NCBI GenBank assembly: GCA_944387035.1
Contig: CALXDJ010000011.1
Coordinates: forward strand, 1-64,000
Direction: 5' to 3'
Length of the DNA stretch: 64,000 nucleotides
DNA from: an uncultured Oscillospiraceae bacterium
GTDB taxonomy: Bacteria > Bacillota > Clostridia > Oscillospirales > Oscillospiraceae
In this document: positions 51,600-61,215 of the stretch, piece after piece
How positions within the stretch are numbered: the first letter of the stretch is position 1
Layout: every line of letters begins with the position of its first letter
Position numbers and translations under genes: made by a program
Notes under the pieces: model-generated
What the model was told of the DNA's origin: nothing
Database searches by the model: none
Seen by the model: the letters and a program-made list of their open reading frames with translations, nothing else

Positions 51600-52115
51600 A
51601 TGGAACCGTATGAATTGATTCGCTCCCGTCGCCGCACTATGGCCCTGGAGGTTACGGGAGACTGCCGGGTGCTGGTGCGGGCGCCGATGCATGTGACACA
51701 GGCCGAGGCAGATGCGTTTTTTAACCGGCATGGAGACTGGGTGGCCCGCCATCTGGAACGGCAGCGCCAGCGGGCCGCCGCCCTGCCGCCGCCCCCTACC
51801 CGCGAGGAAATCCGGGGACTGAAGGCTCGGGCGCAGGCGGTGCTGCCGGGGAAAGTGGCATATTGGAGCACCCGCACGGGACTGGTGCCCACGGGTGTAA
51901 AGATTACCACGGCGCGGAAACGCTACGGCAGCTGCAGCGGGACCAACAGTCTGTGCTTTTCCTGCTTTTTGATGAACTGCCCGGAAGAGGCAGTGGATCT
52001 GGTGGTGGTCCATGAGCTGTGCCATATCCGGGAGAAGAACCATGGACCGGGATTTTACGCCCTGCTGAGTCAATATTTGCCGGATTACCGGGAGCGCAAA
52101 AAATTGCTGCAATAA
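51600..52115 (+). CDS. YgjP-like (DUF45) metallopeptidase-domain protein
   Basis: 171 residues. Zinc site HELCHIREKNHGPGF (HExxH plus third His), preceded by the family motif RKRYGSCSGTNSL-like segment (KKRWGSC in relatives). DUF45/YgjP proteins are soluble; their substrate is not established, and some occur beside restriction systems, which is not the case here. GGAAGGAAA precedes the ATG. Confidence 0.9.
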   Translation: MEPYELIRSRRRTMALEVTGDCRVLVRAPMHVTQAEADAFFNRHGDWVARHLERQRQRAAALPPPPTREEIRGLKARAQAVLPGKVAYWSTRTGLVPTGVKITTARKRYGSCSGTNSLCFSCFLMNCPEEAVDLVVVHELCHIREKNHGPGFYALLSQYLPDYRERKKLLQ

Positions 52116-52116
52116 A

Positions 52117-52149
52117 AACCATCCCCATGGCGTTGCCACGGGGATGGTT
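52117..52149. terminator. Terminator between convergent genes
   Basis: AACCATCCCC pairs with GGGGATGGTT (52117-52126 with 52140-52149), flanked by A-run and T-rich ends; shared by the YgjP-like and permease genes. Confidence 0.8.
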
Positions 52150-52152
52150 CCT

Positions 52153-53262
52153 TTATAACAGGGCGGAGGCGGCCAGCAGCACGGCCAGACCCAGAAGATT
52201 GGCCAGCAGGAAAAGACCCAGATACCGCCCGGGCTTTGCGCCGGGAGAGCGGAAGTAAAATTTCAGAGAGATCAGGCTGGCCAGGGAGGCGATAGGGGTT
52301 CCCAGGCCGCCGATGTTCACGCCTTCCAGCAAGGGCTGCCAGTTGTCCGTGAAGCCGGAGAGCAGCACCGCCGCCGGGACATTGCTGATGATCTGGCTGG
52401 TGAGCACTGCGGTCAGGCAGGTGCTGCGTTCCAGAAGAGACTGTAAAACGGTGTGGACGGCATCGATCCGCCCCAGGTTGCCGGAGACGATGAAAAAGCA
52501 TACGAAGGTGACCAGCAGCCCGAAGTCCAGTTCTTTCAAAATGGAGAACTCCACAACGGCGATGACGGCCAGCACCACTACGGTCATGATGCCGTAAGGC
52601 AGAATCCGGAATACCGTCAGCAGACACAGAGCAAACAGCAGCAGATAGATGCCCAGCTTTTTGGGGGAGCGAATGGGGGCCTCCTCCAGATCCGGGACCG
52701 GAAGTGTCCGGGGCAGTACCGGGACAGCAGCTGCCGTGAGGCCAACCAGACTGATGGCGGTCAGCGGCAGTATTACGGCGAAAAAGGAACCGGCAGTGAG
52801 GTTGTATGCGCCGTAGAGATAGAGGTTCTGGGGATTGCCCACCGGGGTAGCCATGCTGCCCAGGTTGGCCGCCATGGTCTGAAGAACCAGAATCATGGCA
52901 GCACGGTCCCGGCAGCCGATCTGGTCCAGGAGCAGCAGGGTGAAGGGGACGAAGGTCAGCAGCGCCACATCGTTGGTGACCAGCATGGAGGTGAAAAAGG
53001 GCAGCAGCACCAGAATGACGCCCAGAATCCGGCCTCCGCTGCTGCGGCGCAGCAGAGCGGCCGCCAGGAATTCAAATGCGCCGCACCGGCGTACGCCGGC
53101 AACGACTGCCATCAGGCACGCCAGCAGGCACAACACCCGCAGATCGATGTATCCGGGATAGGCTCCGTCCGGCGGGACCGCCAGCATGGTGGCGGCGGCA
53201 CAGAGGGCGGAGATGCACAGAACGGTTTCTTGTTTGAAAAATGCACGCAGACGTGCGGCCAT
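52153..53262 (-). CDS. SLC13/ArsB-like anion permease
   Basis: 369 residues with about ten membrane helices. TNDVALLTFVPF and MATPVGNPQNLYLYG are the paired hairpin signatures of the ion-transporter (IT) superfamily; NVPAAVLLSGFTDNW repeats the first one in the second half. Members move arsenite, citrate, sulfate or dicarboxylates; the substrate cannot be told. Single gene on the minus strand. Confidence 0.85.
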   Translation of the reverse strand: MAARLRAFFKQETVLCISALCAAATMLAVPPDGAYPGYIDLRVLCLLACLMAVVAGVRRCGAFEFLAAALLRRSSGGRILGVILVLLPFFTSMLVTNDVALLTFVPFTLLLLDQIGCRDRAAMILVLQTMAANLGSMATPVGNPQNLYLYGAYNLTAGSFFAVILPLTAISLVGLTAAAVPVLPRTLPVPDLEEAPIRSPKKLGIYLLLFALCLLTVFRILPYGIMTVVVLAVIAVVEFSILKELDFGLLVTFVCFFIVSGNLGRIDAVHTVLQSLLERSTCLTAVLTSQIISNVPAAVLLSGFTDNWQPLLEGVNIGGLGTPIASLASLISLKFYFRSPGAKPGRYLGLFLLANLLGLAVLLAASALL

Positions 53263-53357
53263 GGTGGGTTCCTCCCATAATTTTGAAGTCTGGGAGGTAG
53301 AATATCACACGCGGCACCTTTTTGCAAGGGCTTCCGGCGGCATAATCCGGCTGATGG

Positions 53358-53386
53358 TTGACTTTTTGCGGCGGAATGGATACAAT
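53358..53386 (+). promoter_or_regulatory. proS promoter
   Basis: TTGACT (53358-53363), 17-bp spacer, TACAAT (53381-53386). Confidence 0.75.
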
Positions 53387-53459
53387 AGGAACTCAGTGAA
53401 AACCGCAGATGCAGCAGCGTATTCATTATAATAATATAGAGATGTAAAGGATTGAGACT

Positions 53460-54899
53460 ATGGCACAGGATAAAAGACAAGTGGACGCCATTACCGCACG
53501 GGACGTGGATTTTGCCCAGTGGTATACTGACGTGTGCAAAAAGGCGGAGCTGATCGACTACACCTCCGTCAAAGGCATGTTCATCTATCGTCCCTATGGC
53601 TACGCCATTTGGGAGAATATTCAGCAGGAGCTGGACCGCCGCTTCAAGGCTACGGGCCATGAGAACGTGTACCTCCCGGTGCTGATTCCCGAATCCCTGC
53701 TCCAGAAGGAGAAGGATCACGTGGAAGGCTTTGCACCGGAGTGCGCCTGGGTGACCATGGGCGGCAGCGAGAAGCTGGAGGACCGGCTGTGCGTCCGGCC
53801 CACCTCCGAGACGCTTTTCTGCGAGCACTATGCCAATATCATCCACTCCTGGCGGGATCTGCCCAAGCTGTATAACCAGTGGTGCAGCGTGCTGCGCTGG
53901 GAGAAGACCAGCCGTCCCTTCCTGCGCCACCGGGAATTCCTGTGGCAGGAGGGCCACACCATGCATGCCACCGAGGAAGAGGCCCGGCAGGAGACCATGC
54001 AGATGCTGGGCATCTATGCCGACTTCATGGAAAACTATCTGGCCATGCCGGTGATCCGCGGCCGCAAGACCGATAAGGAAAAGTTCAACGGCGCCGAGGA
54101 GACCTACACCGTGGAGTGCATGATGCACGACCACAAGGCCCTGCAGGCCGGTACCAGCCACTATTTCGGCGACGGTTTTGCCAAGGCCTTTGACATCACC
54201 TTCACCGGTAAGGATAACCAGCTCCATCATCCCCATCAGACCAGCTGGGGTGTTTCTACCCGGATGATCGGCGGCATCATCATGACCCACGGTGACGACA
54301 ACGGCCTGGTGCTTCCGCCCCGGGTGGCACCGGTTCAGGCGGTGGTGATCCCCGTGGCATCCCATAAGCCCGGCGTCCTGGAAGCGGCCGCACAGCTGCG
54401 GGACCGGCTGCTGGATGCCGGCGTGCGCACCAAGATGGACGATTCCGACAACTCTCCCGGCTGGAAGTTTGCCGAGTATGAGATGAAGGGTGTGCCTCTG
54501 CGGGTGGAGATCGGCCCCAAGGACCTGGAAAAGGGCCAGTGCGTCATTGCCCGCCGGGATACCGGTGAGAAGACCTTCGTTGCCCTCACGGAGCTGGAGC
54601 AGACCGTCAAGACCATGCTGGATGCCATCCATGACAACATGTATGCCATGGCACTCCAGAACCGGGAAGAGAACACCTTTGACATCAAGACCCCGGAAGA
54701 GGCCAAGGCCATCGTGGAGGGCAAGGGCGGTTTCCTGCGCTCCAAGTGGTGCGGCTCCCTGGAATGCGAGATGGCCATGAAGGAGCGGGCCGGCGTCAGC
54801 TCCCGCTGCATGCCTTTGGAGCAGTCCGGTACCGAGGGTGTGTGCCCCGTGTGCGGAAAGCCCTGCACCACCGATATTTACTGGGGTGTGGCTTACTGA
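53460..54899 (+). CDS. proS: Prolyl-tRNA synthetase, eukaryote/archaeon-like type
   Basis: 479-residue class II synthetase of the short ProRS type that lacks the large bacterial editing insertion. Motif 2 RWEKTSRPFLRHREFLWQEGHT, motif 3 GVSTRMIGG, then the anticodon-binding domain and a C-terminal zinc-binding-like extension ending in the carboxyl Tyr (CPVCGKPC...WGVAY), which inserts toward the active site in this class. This type is usual in several clostridia. Own promoter and terminator. Confidence 0.96.
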   Translation: MAQDKRQVDAITARDVDFAQWYTDVCKKAELIDYTSVKGMFIYRPYGYAIWENIQQELDRRFKATGHENVYLPVLIPESLLQKEKDHVEGFAPECAWVTMGGSEKLEDRLCVRPTSETLFCEHYANIIHSWRDLPKLYNQWCSVLRWEKTSRPFLRHREFLWQEGHTMHATEEEARQETMQMLGIYADFMENYLAMPVIRGRKTDKEKFNGAEETYTVECMMHDHKALQAGTSHYFGDGFAKAFDITFTGKDNQLHHPHQTSWGVSTRMIGGIIMTHGDDNGLVLPPRVAPVQAVVIPVASHKPGVLEAAAQLRDRLLDAGVRTKMDDSDNSPGWKFAEYEMKGVPLRVEIGPKDLEKGQCVIARRDTGEKTFVALTELEQTVKTMLDAIHDNMYAMALQNREENTFDIKTPEEAKAIVEGKGGFLRSKWCGSLECEMAMKERAGVSSRCMPLEQSGTEGVCPVCGKPCTTDIYWGVAY

Positions 54900-54909
54900 G
54901 CAACCTATG

Positions 54910-54945
54910 AAAAACGGCCGTCTCTCTTGCGGGACGGCCGTTTTT
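54910..54945 (+). terminator. proS terminator
   Basis: 13-bp stem AAAAACGGCCGTC / GACGGCCGTTTTT (54910-54922 with 54933-54945), 10-base loop. A second, unexplained perfect 12-bp hairpin with a 15-base loop lies at 54953-54991. Confidence 0.92.
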
Positions 54946-55062
54946 GTCGGATTCCGGCAAGTCCAAAAGAGCGGTGAAAGGACTTGCCGGAGCATGTCGG
55001 AACGGGATTTTGGGATTCACAAAAAAATATTGAAATTTTCATGAAAAACGGAGAAATTCCTC

Positions 55063-55091
55063 TTGACAATGGAGAGAGTTTCTTATATTAT
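55063..55091 (+). promoter_or_regulatory. S10 operon promoter
   Basis: TTGACA (55063-55068), 17-bp spacer, TATTAT (55086-55091), preceded by an A/T-rich UP-like stretch at 55019-55045: a strong promoter. Confidence 0.85.
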
Positions 55092-55097
55092 AAGTAG

Positions 55098-55380
55098 GTC
55101 CGCGCGGGAAGGGTACACCCCGCCGCGTGGTCATGCGATGAACCGGGAGATTGCTCGAAAGAGGTAACTTCCGGGGAGTATGTCCGATAATCGGGCGGCT
55201 GAGAAAGATCTGTACGTTGCGTAGATCGCCACGCCATGATCAGTTACCGGCCGTAGGTCTCCTGCGCCGGTATTTTTCATGAGCAGGAATGATACGCACG
55301 GTTAAGCGTATAGAAAAACTTCTCTCGCCGTAGGTCGTCGAGACTGCGTGAAACTACCTACGAAATCAGGAGGAAACAAC
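55098..55380 (+). promoter_or_regulatory. Structured leader of the S10 ribosomal operon
   Basis: About 280 bases of untranslated leader with many short inverted repeats, including an intrinsic terminator at 55245-55277 and a hairpin ATACGC/GCGTAT near 55291-55312, ending in AGGAGG before rpsJ. Position and content suggest autogenous control, in E. coli exerted by L4 on its S10 leader. No match to the E. coli leader is evident by eye; whether it belongs to a described clostridial leader class needs a covariance search. Confidence 0.65.
55245..55277 (+). terminator. Attenuator-like terminator inside the S10 leader
   Basis: TACCGGC (55245-55251) pairs with GCCGGTA (55266-55272), followed by TTTTT, about 105 bases before rpsJ, so transcription can be stopped before the operon. 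Confidence 0.65.
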
Positions 55381-55381
55381 C

Positions 55382-55693
55382 ATGGCACAGAAAGAAATGA
55401 TCCGCATTCGTCTGAAGGCCTATGACCACCAGGTCATCGACCAGAGCGCAGAAAAGATCGTGGAGACCGCCAAGCGCACCGGCGCTGAGGTTTCCGGTCC
55501 CATCCCCCTGCCCACCAAGAAGGAGATCGTCACCATCCTGCGGGCCGTGCACAAGTACAAGGACAGCCGTGAGCAGTTCGAGCGCCGCACCCACAAGAGA
55601 CTGATCGATATCACCAAGTCCTCTCCCAAGACCGTGGAAGCCCTGATGGCTCTGGAGCTGCCCGCCGGTGTGGAGATCGAGATCAAGCTGTAA
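55382..55693 (+). CDS. rpsJ: Ribosomal protein S10
   Basis: 103 residues, standard length; [21 protein letters not shown]-like N terminus and the [13 protein letters not shown] loop identify S10 (NusE), a 30S head protein that also joins transcription antitermination complexes. First gene of the operon, with AGGAGG 7-8 bases upstream. Followed by an unusually long 146-base gap before rplC. Confidence 0.98.
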   Translation: MAQKEMIRIRLKAYDHQVIDQSAEKIVETAKRTGAEVSGPIPLPTKKEIVTILRAVHKYKDSREQFERRTHKRLIDITKSSPKTVEALMALELPAGVEIEIKL

Positions 55694-55839
55694 GGCTGAT
55701 TTCCCACAGGACACCATTTAAAATGTTTGCTGCCATGTCCGCCGACTTGCGAGGCGGACGGGTCATGTCGGCAGAGCAATGCGGCGGAACCCAACCGCTC
55801 GTATCTAAGCCGACCAATAACCTTTAAGGAGGAAAATAC

Positions 55840-56559
55840 ATGAAAGCGATCATCGGCAAAAAAGTGGGCATGTCCCAGATTTTTGACGAGAACGGCCGTG
55901 TGATTCCCGTCACCGTCATCGAGGCGGGACCCTGCACGGTCGTCCAGAAGAAGACTGCTGAGAAGGAAGGCTATGCCGCCGTTCAGCTGGGCTTTGAAGA
56001 CATTGCCGAGCGCAAGCTCAGCAAGCCCGAGATGGGCCACCTGAACAAGGCTGGCGTCAGCCCCAAGAAGTACCTGCGTGAGTTCGACCTGGAGAACGCT
56101 GCTGAGCTCAACATCGGCGACGTTGTCAAGGCTGACACCTTCAAGGTCGGCGATTTCGTCGACATCACCGGTACCAGCAAGGGCCACGGCTACGCCGGCG
56201 TTATCAAGCGCCACGGTGCTCACCGGCTCAAGGAAACTCACGGTACCGGCCCTGTCCACCGTCACGCTGGTTCCATGGGCTCCTCCACCGATCCTTCCCG
56301 TATCTTCAAGGGCAAGATCGGCGCCGGCCACATGGGTGTCGATCAGGTCACGGTCCAGAACCTGAGCGTTGTGAAGGTTGACCCCGAGCTGAACATGCTG
56401 GTTGTCTGCGGTGCCGTTCCCGGCCCCAAGGGCGGTCTGGTCACCATCAAGAGCACGGTCAAGGTCCACAAGGTCAAGCAGGCTGGTGCTGACATCAGCA
56501 AGAACCCGCAGAAGGCTTCCGGCCGCAACCCGCAGAAGGCTTCCGCCAGAAACAAGTAA
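55840..56559 (+). CDS. rplC: Ribosomal protein L3
   Basis: 239 residues; [14 protein letters not shown] start, RHGAHR and [23 protein letters not shown] loop near the peptidyl transferase centre. It is longer than the about 205-210 residues usual in Firmicutes because of a basic C-terminal tail with an 8-residue duplication ([16 protein letters not shown]). The 146 bases before it hold an extended hairpin (55730-55773, inner stem GTCCGCC/GGCGGAC). Confidence 0.97.
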   Translation: MKAIIGKKVGMSQIFDENGRVIPVTVIEAGPCTVVQKKTAEKEGYAAVQLGFEDIAERKLSKPEMGHLNKAGVSPKKYLREFDLENAAELNIGDVVKADTFKVGDFVDITGTSKGHGYAGVIKRHGAHRLKETHGTGPVHRHAGSMGSSTDPSRIFKGKIGAGHMGVDQVTVQNLSVVKVDPELNMLVVCGAVPGPKGGLVTIKSTVKVHKVKQAGADISKNPQKASGRNPQKASARNK

Positions 56560-56578
56560 GAAAGGGGTGCTTGAGTAA

Positions 56579-57202
56579 ATGTCTTCCATCAAAGTTTTGA
56601 ACATGGCCGGCGCTGAGGTCGGCACTGTTGAATTGAACGACGCCATCTTCGGCATCGAGCCCAACGAAGTCGTCGTCCACGAGGTTGTCAAGAACCACCT
56701 CGCCAACTGCAGACAGGGCACCCAGAGCGCCCTGACCCGCGCCGAGGTTTCCGGCGGCGGCAAGAAGCCCTGGCGTCAGAAGGGCACCGGCCACGCCCGT
56801 CAGGGCAGCACCCGTGCTCCCCAGTGGACCCACGGCGGCATCGTGTTCGCTCCCAAGCCCCGGGATTACAGCTATGTCCTCAACAAGAAGGTCAAGCGCC
56901 TGGCGCTCAAGTCCGTTCTCTCCGCTAAGGCGGCTGAGGGCAAGCTGGTTGTGATTGACTCCATCAAGATGGACGCCATCAAGACCGCTGAGTTCCGCAA
57001 GTTCCTCACCGCTGTGAACGTCGACGGCAAGGCCGTGGTGGTCACTCCCGTTGTGGACGGCGTCATCGTCAAGAGCGCCCGGAACATCCCCGGCGTGCTG
57101 ACCACTCCCGCTGCGCAGCTGAATGTCTATGACATTGTCAACGCTCAGTACCTGGTGGTGGATCAGACCGCCCTCGCAAAAATCGAGGAGGTGTACGCGT
57201 AA
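56579..57202 (+). CDS. rplD: Ribosomal protein L4
   Basis: 207 residues; the long loop GGGKKPWRQKGTGHARQGSTRAPQW lines the exit tunnel. In E. coli L4 is the autorepressor of this operon; the long leader upstream makes a similar role possible. Its stop overlaps the rplW start by one base (TAATG). Confidence 0.97.
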   Translation: MSSIKVLNMAGAEVGTVELNDAIFGIEPNEVVVHEVVKNHLANCRQGTQSALTRAEVSGGGKKPWRQKGTGHARQGSTRAPQWTHGGIVFAPKPRDYSYVLNKKVKRLALKSVLSAKAAEGKLVVIDSIKMDAIKTAEFRKFLTAVNVDGKAVVVTPVVDGVIVKSARNIPGVLTTPAAQLNVYDIVNAQYLVVDQTALAKIEEVYA

Positions 57203-57498
57203 TGGCTACCGCATACGACATCATCATCCGTCCCATCATTACCGAGCGTGCCATGTCCGGCGCCGCCGACAAGAAGTATGTGTTCGAGGTTGCCCGGGAC
57301 GCTGGTAAGATTGAGATTAAGAAGGCTGTTGAGGAGATCTTCGGTGTGAAGGTTGCTTCCGTCAACACCCTGACGGTGCCCGGCAAGGAAAAGCGCATGG
57401 GCGCCGGCCGCCCCGGCATGACCCGGACCTGGAAAAAGGCCTATGTCCAGCTGACGGCGGATTCCAAGACCATTGAGTTCTTCGAAGGCATGGTCTGA
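57202..57498 (+). CDS. rplW: Ribosomal protein L23
   Basis: 98 residues; IIRPIITERAM start and the KVASVNTLTVPGKEKRMG loop. Sits at the tunnel exit as docking site for trigger factor and SRP. Start shared with the rplD stop codon. Confidence 0.97.
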   Translation: MATAYDIIIRPIITERAMSGAADKKYVFEVARDAGKIEIKKAVEEIFGVKVASVNTLTVPGKEKRMGAGRPGMTRTWKKAYVQLTADSKTIEFFEGMV

Positions 57499-57521
57499 TA
57501 ACGGAAGGAGAGTAAAGCGAT

Positions 57522-58355
57522 ATGTCTATCAAAACTTTTAAGCCCACGACTCCCTCCAGGCGTCAGATGACGGTCTCCGGCTTCGACGGCATCGACAAGA
57601 AGGCCAAGCCCGAGCCCAGCCTGCTGGAGCCCCTGAAGAAGAGTTCCGGCCGCAACAGCTACGGCCGTATCACCGTCCGTCATCGCGGCGGCGGCAACAA
57701 GCGCAAGTATCGTGTCATCGACTTCAAGCGCGACAAGGTTGGTTCTGCCACCGTGCTGCGTCTGGAGTACGATCCCAACCGCAGCGCCAACATCGCCCTG
57801 ATTCAGTATGAGGACGGCGAGAAGCGCTACATCCTGGCGCCTCTCGGCCTGAAGGCCGGCCACAAGATCATGACCGGTCCCGATGCTGATATCCTGCCCG
57901 GCAACGCGCTGCCCATTGCCAACATCCCCGTTGGTACTGTGCTGCACAACATTGAGCTGCATCCCGGCAACGGTGCCCAGCTGGTTCGCGCCGCTGGTAC
58001 TGCCGCTCAGCTGATGGCCAAGGAAGGCAACGACGCTCAGATCCGTATGCCCTCCGGCGAGGTCCGCATCGTGCGCACCAACTGCTACGCCACCATCGGT
58101 CAGGTGGGCAACATCGAGCACGAGAACATCAACATCGGCAAGGCCGGCCGGAAGCGCCACATGGGTTGGCGTCCCACCGTCCGCGGCAGTGTCATGAACC
58201 CCAATGACCACCCCCACGGCGGTGGCGAGGGCCGCGCTCCTGTTGGCCGTCCCGGTCCTGTGACCCCCTGGGGCAAGCCTGCTATGGGTTATAAGACCCG
58301 TAAGGGCAAGAACCCCACCAATAAGTTCATTGTCAAGCGTCGCAACGAGAAGTAA
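57522..58355 (+). CDS. rplB: Ribosomal protein L2
   Basis: 277 residues, usual length. [20 protein letters not shown] and the C-terminal [21 protein letters not shown] loop with the conserved histidine near the peptidyl transferase centre. 23-base gap after rplW. Confidence 0.98.
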   Translation: MSIKTFKPTTPSRRQMTVSGFDGIDKKAKPEPSLLEPLKKSSGRNSYGRITVRHRGGGNKRKYRVIDFKRDKVGSATVLRLEYDPNRSANIALIQYEDGEKRYILAPLGLKAGHKIMTGPDADILPGNALPIANIPVGTVLHNIELHPGNGAQLVRAAGTAAQLMAKEGNDAQIRMPSGEVRIVRTNCYATIGQVGNIEHENINIGKAGRKRHMGWRPTVRGSVMNPNDHPHGGGEGRAPVGRPGPVTPWGKPAMGYKTRKGKNPTNKFIVKRRNEK

Positions 58356-58370
58356 GGGAGGCAAGGAAAT

Positions 58371-58634
58371 ATGAGCAGATCCATTAAAAAAGGCCCGTAT
58401 GTTGCCCCTGAGCTTCTTAAGCGGGTCGAGGAAATGAACGCCAAGAACGAGAAGAAGGTTCTGAAGACCTGGAGCCGCAGCTCCACCATCTTCCCCGCCT
58501 TCGTCGGCCACACCATCGCTGTTCACGACGGCCGCAAGCACGTGCCCGTCTATGTCCAGGAGGACATGGTCGGCCACAAGCTGGGTGAGTTTGTTCCCAC
58601 CCGCACCTTCCGCGGCCACCGCAAGGATAACTAA
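58371..58634 (+). CDS. rpsS: Ribosomal protein S19
   Basis: 87 residues; [10 protein letters not shown] start, [31 protein letters not shown] core. 30S head protein contacting S13. Typical spacing (15 bases) after rplB. Confidence 0.98.
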   Translation: MSRSIKKGPYVAPELLKRVEEMNAKNEKKVLKTWSRSSTIFPAFVGHTIAVHDGRKHVPVYVQEDMVGHKLGEFVPTRTFRGHRKDN

Positions 58635-58653
58635 GTAAAGGAGGATGCAGAAC

Positions 58654-58998
58654 ATGGAAAAGAAAGTTGCCAAAGCGTATCTGCGCTATGTCCGCATCGC
58701 TCCCCGCAAGATCCAGATCGTCTGCGATCTGATCCGCGGCAAGGACGCCGGCACCGCCATGGCGATCCTGATGCAGACCCCCAAGGCCGCCTCTGAGCCC
58801 CTGATGAAGCTGCTCAAGAGCGCCGTGGCCAACGCCGAGAACAACCTCGGCATGGACCCCGCCAAGCTGGTGGTGTCCGAGGTGTTCGCCACTCCCGGCC
58901 CCATCCTGAAGCGGATGATGCCCCGGGCTCAGGGCCGCGCCTATCGGATCAACAAGAAGACTTCTCACGTCACCCTGGCTGTGACGGAAAAGGCATAA
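58654..58998 (+). CDS. rplV: Ribosomal protein L22
   Basis: 114 residues. [25 protein letters not shown] start and the tunnel-lining hairpin [19 protein letters not shown]. The ATG at 58654 is chosen because the in-frame ATG at 58645 directly abuts the AAAGGAGG ribosome site, while 58654 has 9-base spacing. Confidence 0.96.
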   Translation: MEKKVAKAYLRYVRIAPRKIQIVCDLIRGKDAGTAMAILMQTPKAASEPLMKLLKSAVANAENNLGMDPAKLVVSEVFATPGPILKRMMPRAQGRAYRINKKTSHVTLAVTEKA

Positions 58999-59017
58999 GA
59001 GGGAGGAGAACAGTTTT

Positions 59018-59908
59018 ATGGGACAGAAAGTAAATCCCCACGGCCTGCGCGTGGGCGTCATCAAAGACTGGGATTCCCGTTGGTATGCCAGTGAAGAGAA
59101 GGTCGGCGACCTGATCGTCGAGGATCAGAAGATCCGCAAGTTCCTCAAGAAGGCCCTGTACGGTGCCGGCGTTCCCAAGATTGAGATCGAGCGCAGCAGC
59201 GACGTGGTCACCATCTATCTGCATTGCGCCCGTCCCGGTGTGGTCATCGGCAAGGGCGGCGAGCAGGTCGAGCAGTACCGTGCCGCCGTTGAGAAGCTCA
59301 TCGGCAAGAAGGTGAAGCTGAACATCGTCGAGGTCAAGAACCCCGATATGAACGCTCAGCTGGTGGCCGAGAACATCGCCCAGCAGCTGGAGAAGCGTAT
59401 TTCTCACCGCCGCGCCATGAAGAACGCCATGGCCCGCGCCATGCGCGCTGGTGCCAAGGGCATCAAGACCTGCTGCTCCGGCCGTCTGGGCGGACGCGAG
59501 ATCGCCGGCGTGGAGCACTATCATGAGGGCACCATCCCCCTGCAGACCATCCGCGCCGACATTGAGTACGGCTTCGCGGAGGCTGCCACCACCTTCGGCC
59601 GCATCGGCGTGAAGGTGTGGATCTACAAGGGCGAGGTCCTCTCTCAGACCCTGCGCACCACCCCCCGCACCATGGACACCTCCAAGCCCTATCAGGAGCG
59701 TCGTGAGCGTCGTCCCCGCCGGGATGGCGACCGCCGCGGCGGTTTCGGCGACCGGCGCCAGGGCGGCGGGTTCAACCGTGACCGTCAGGGCGGTTTCAAC
59801 CGCGGCCAGGGCCGTCCCCAGGGCGGTTTCAACCGCACCACCAATCCCAGCCGTCCGGCTGCCCCCGCGGCGCCCGCGGCACCCGCTAAGGAAGGAGGAG
59901 CCCAGTAA
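59018..59908 (+). CDS. rpsC: Ribosomal protein S3 with Gly/Arg-rich C-terminal extension
   Basis: 296 residues. The first 225 are ordinary S3: KH domain with [14 protein letters not shown] and the C-terminal AEYGF-like domain. Residues about 226-296 form an extra low-complexity tail with [15 protein letters not shown], several GGFNR units and a Pro/Ala-rich end. The tail resembles RGG RNA-binding regions and would project from the mRNA entry side of the 30S. Frame is maintained and the stop overlaps the rplP start (TAATG), so it is not a frameshift. Confidence 0.96.
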   Translation: MGQKVNPHGLRVGVIKDWDSRWYASEEKVGDLIVEDQKIRKFLKKALYGAGVPKIEIERSSDVVTIYLHCARPGVVIGKGGEQVEQYRAAVEKLIGKKVKLNIVEVKNPDMNAQLVAENIAQQLEKRISHRRAMKNAMARAMRAGAKGIKTCCSGRLGGREIAGVEHYHEGTIPLQTIRADIEYGFAEAATTFGRIGVKVWIYKGEVLSQTLRTTPRTMDTSKPYQERRERRPRRDGDRRGGFGDRRQGGGFNRDRQGGFNRGQGRPQGGFNRTTNPSRPAAPAAPAAPAKEGGAQ

Positions 59909-60330
59909 TGCTTCTGCCGAAGAGAGTCAAGTATCGCCGCGTGCACCGCGGCCGCATGACCGGCAAGGCCACCCGCGGCAACAAGATCGCCTACGGTGAG
60001 TTCGGTCTGCAGGCCCTGGAGCCCGGCTGGATCACCAGCAATCAGATCGAGGCCGCCCGTATCGCCATGACCCGCTACACCAAGCGTGGCGGTCAGGTCT
60101 GGATCAAGATTTTCCCCGACAAGCCCGTGACCAAGAAGCCTGCCGAGACCCGCATGGGTTCCGGTAAGGGCTCTCCCGAGTTCTGGGTTGCCGTCGTGAA
60201 GCCCGGCCGTGTCATGTTTGAGATCGCCGGCGTGTCCGAAGAAGTTGCCCGCGAGGCGCTCCGTCTGGCCAGCCACAAGCTGCCCATCAAGACGAAGATC
60301 ATCGCCCGCACCGAGGAAGCAGGTGAGTAA
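59908..60330 (+). CDS. rplP: Ribosomal protein L16
   Basis: 140 residues; [16 protein letters not shown] start, [28 protein letters not shown] core near the A-site tRNA. One base overlap with rpsC and 1-base gap to rpmC. Confidence 0.98.
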   Translation: MLLPKRVKYRRVHRGRMTGKATRGNKIAYGEFGLQALEPGWITSNQIEAARIAMTRYTKRGGQVWIKIFPDKPVTKKPAETRMGSGKGSPEFWVAVVKPGRVMFEIAGVSEEVAREALRLASHKLPIKTKIIARTEEAGE

Positions 60331-60331
60331 G

Positions 60332-60535
60332 ATGAAGGCAAGTGAAATCCGTAAGATGACCCCTGAGCAGCTGAACGAGAAGCTGGCCGGCCTGAAGAAG
60401 GACCTGTTCTATCTGCGTATGCAGCATGCCACCAATCAGCTGGATAACCCTGTGAAGATCCGGGAGACCAAGCACGACATTGCCCGAGTCAAGACCGTGC
60501 TTGCGGAGCTCTCCGCTTCTTCCGATAAGCAGTAA
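60332..60535 (+). CDS. rpmC: Ribosomal protein L29
   Basis: 67 residues; [30 protein letters not shown] coiled hairpin. The ATG at 60332 follows the rplP stop by one base; AGGTGAG overlaps the end of rplP. Confidence 0.96.
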   Translation: MKASEIRKMTPEQLNEKLAGLKKDLFYLRMQHATNQLDNPVKIRETKHDIARVKTVLAELSASSDKQ

Positions 60536-60552
60536 GAAGGAGGTAAGCGAAG

Positions 60553-60819
60553 ATGAACGAAGAGATGAGAACTTCCTCCCGTAAGACCCGGGTCGGCAAG
60601 GTTGTGTCCGACAAGATGGATAAGACCGTCGTGGTCGCCATCGAGGACCGCGTGGCCCATCCTCTGTACAAGAAGATTGTTGGCCGGACCTATAAGCTCA
60701 AGGCCCACGATGAGCAGAATGCCTGCGGCATCGGTGATAAGGTCAAGGTGATGGAGACCCGCCCCCTGTCCAAGGATAAGCGTTGGCGCGTGGTCGAGAT
60801 CATTGAAAAAGCGAAGTAA
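60553..60819 (+). CDS. rpsQ: Ribosomal protein S17
   Basis: 88 residues; [22 protein letters not shown] and the [25 protein letters not shown]-fold end. Binds 16S rRNA early in assembly. Confidence 0.97.
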   Translation: MNEEMRTSSRKTRVGKVVSDKMDKTVVVAIEDRVAHPLYKKIVGRTYKLKAHDEQNACGIGDKVKVMETRPLSKDKRWRVVEIIEKAK

Positions 60820-60833
60820 GGAGGTGCCGAGAT

Positions 60834-61202
60834 ATGATTCAGCAGGAAACCTTTCTGAAGGTCGCCGATAATACCGGCGCCAAGGAAATCAAGTGCATCC
60901 GTGTCCTGGGCGGCTCCAAGCGGAAGTTCGGCAACATCGGTGATGTGATCGTTGCTTCCGTTCGCAAGTCCACTCCCGGCGGCACCGTGAAGAAGGGCGA
61001 GGTCGTCAAGGCCGTCATCGTCCGCAGCGCCAAGGGCGTCCGTCGTGCTGACGGCACCTATGTCCGCTTCGATGACAACGCCGCCGTCCTGATTAAGGAC
61101 GACAAGAACCCCAGAGGTACCCGTATCTTTGGGCCTGTGGCTCGCGAGCTGCGCGACAAGGATTACATGAAGATCCTGTCCCTCGCCCCCGAAGTGATTT
61201 GA
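60834..61202 (+). CDS. rplN: Ribosomal protein L14
   Basis: 122 residues; [19 protein letters not shown] start and FDDNAAVLI...[13 protein letters not shown] end, at the subunit interface where the silencing factor RsfS binds. Confidence 0.98.
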   Translation: MIQQETFLKVADNTGAKEIKCIRVLGGSKRKFGNIGDVIVASVRKSTPGGTVKKGEVVKAVIVRSAKGVRRADGTYVRFDDNAAVLIKDDKNPRGTRIFGPVARELRDKDYMKILSLAPEVI

Positions 61203-61215
61203 GGAGGGCAACGAA

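Noticed and set aside
53112-54995. 627-codon minus-strand open frame opposite proS
   Set aside because: Shadow of prolyl-tRNA synthetase.
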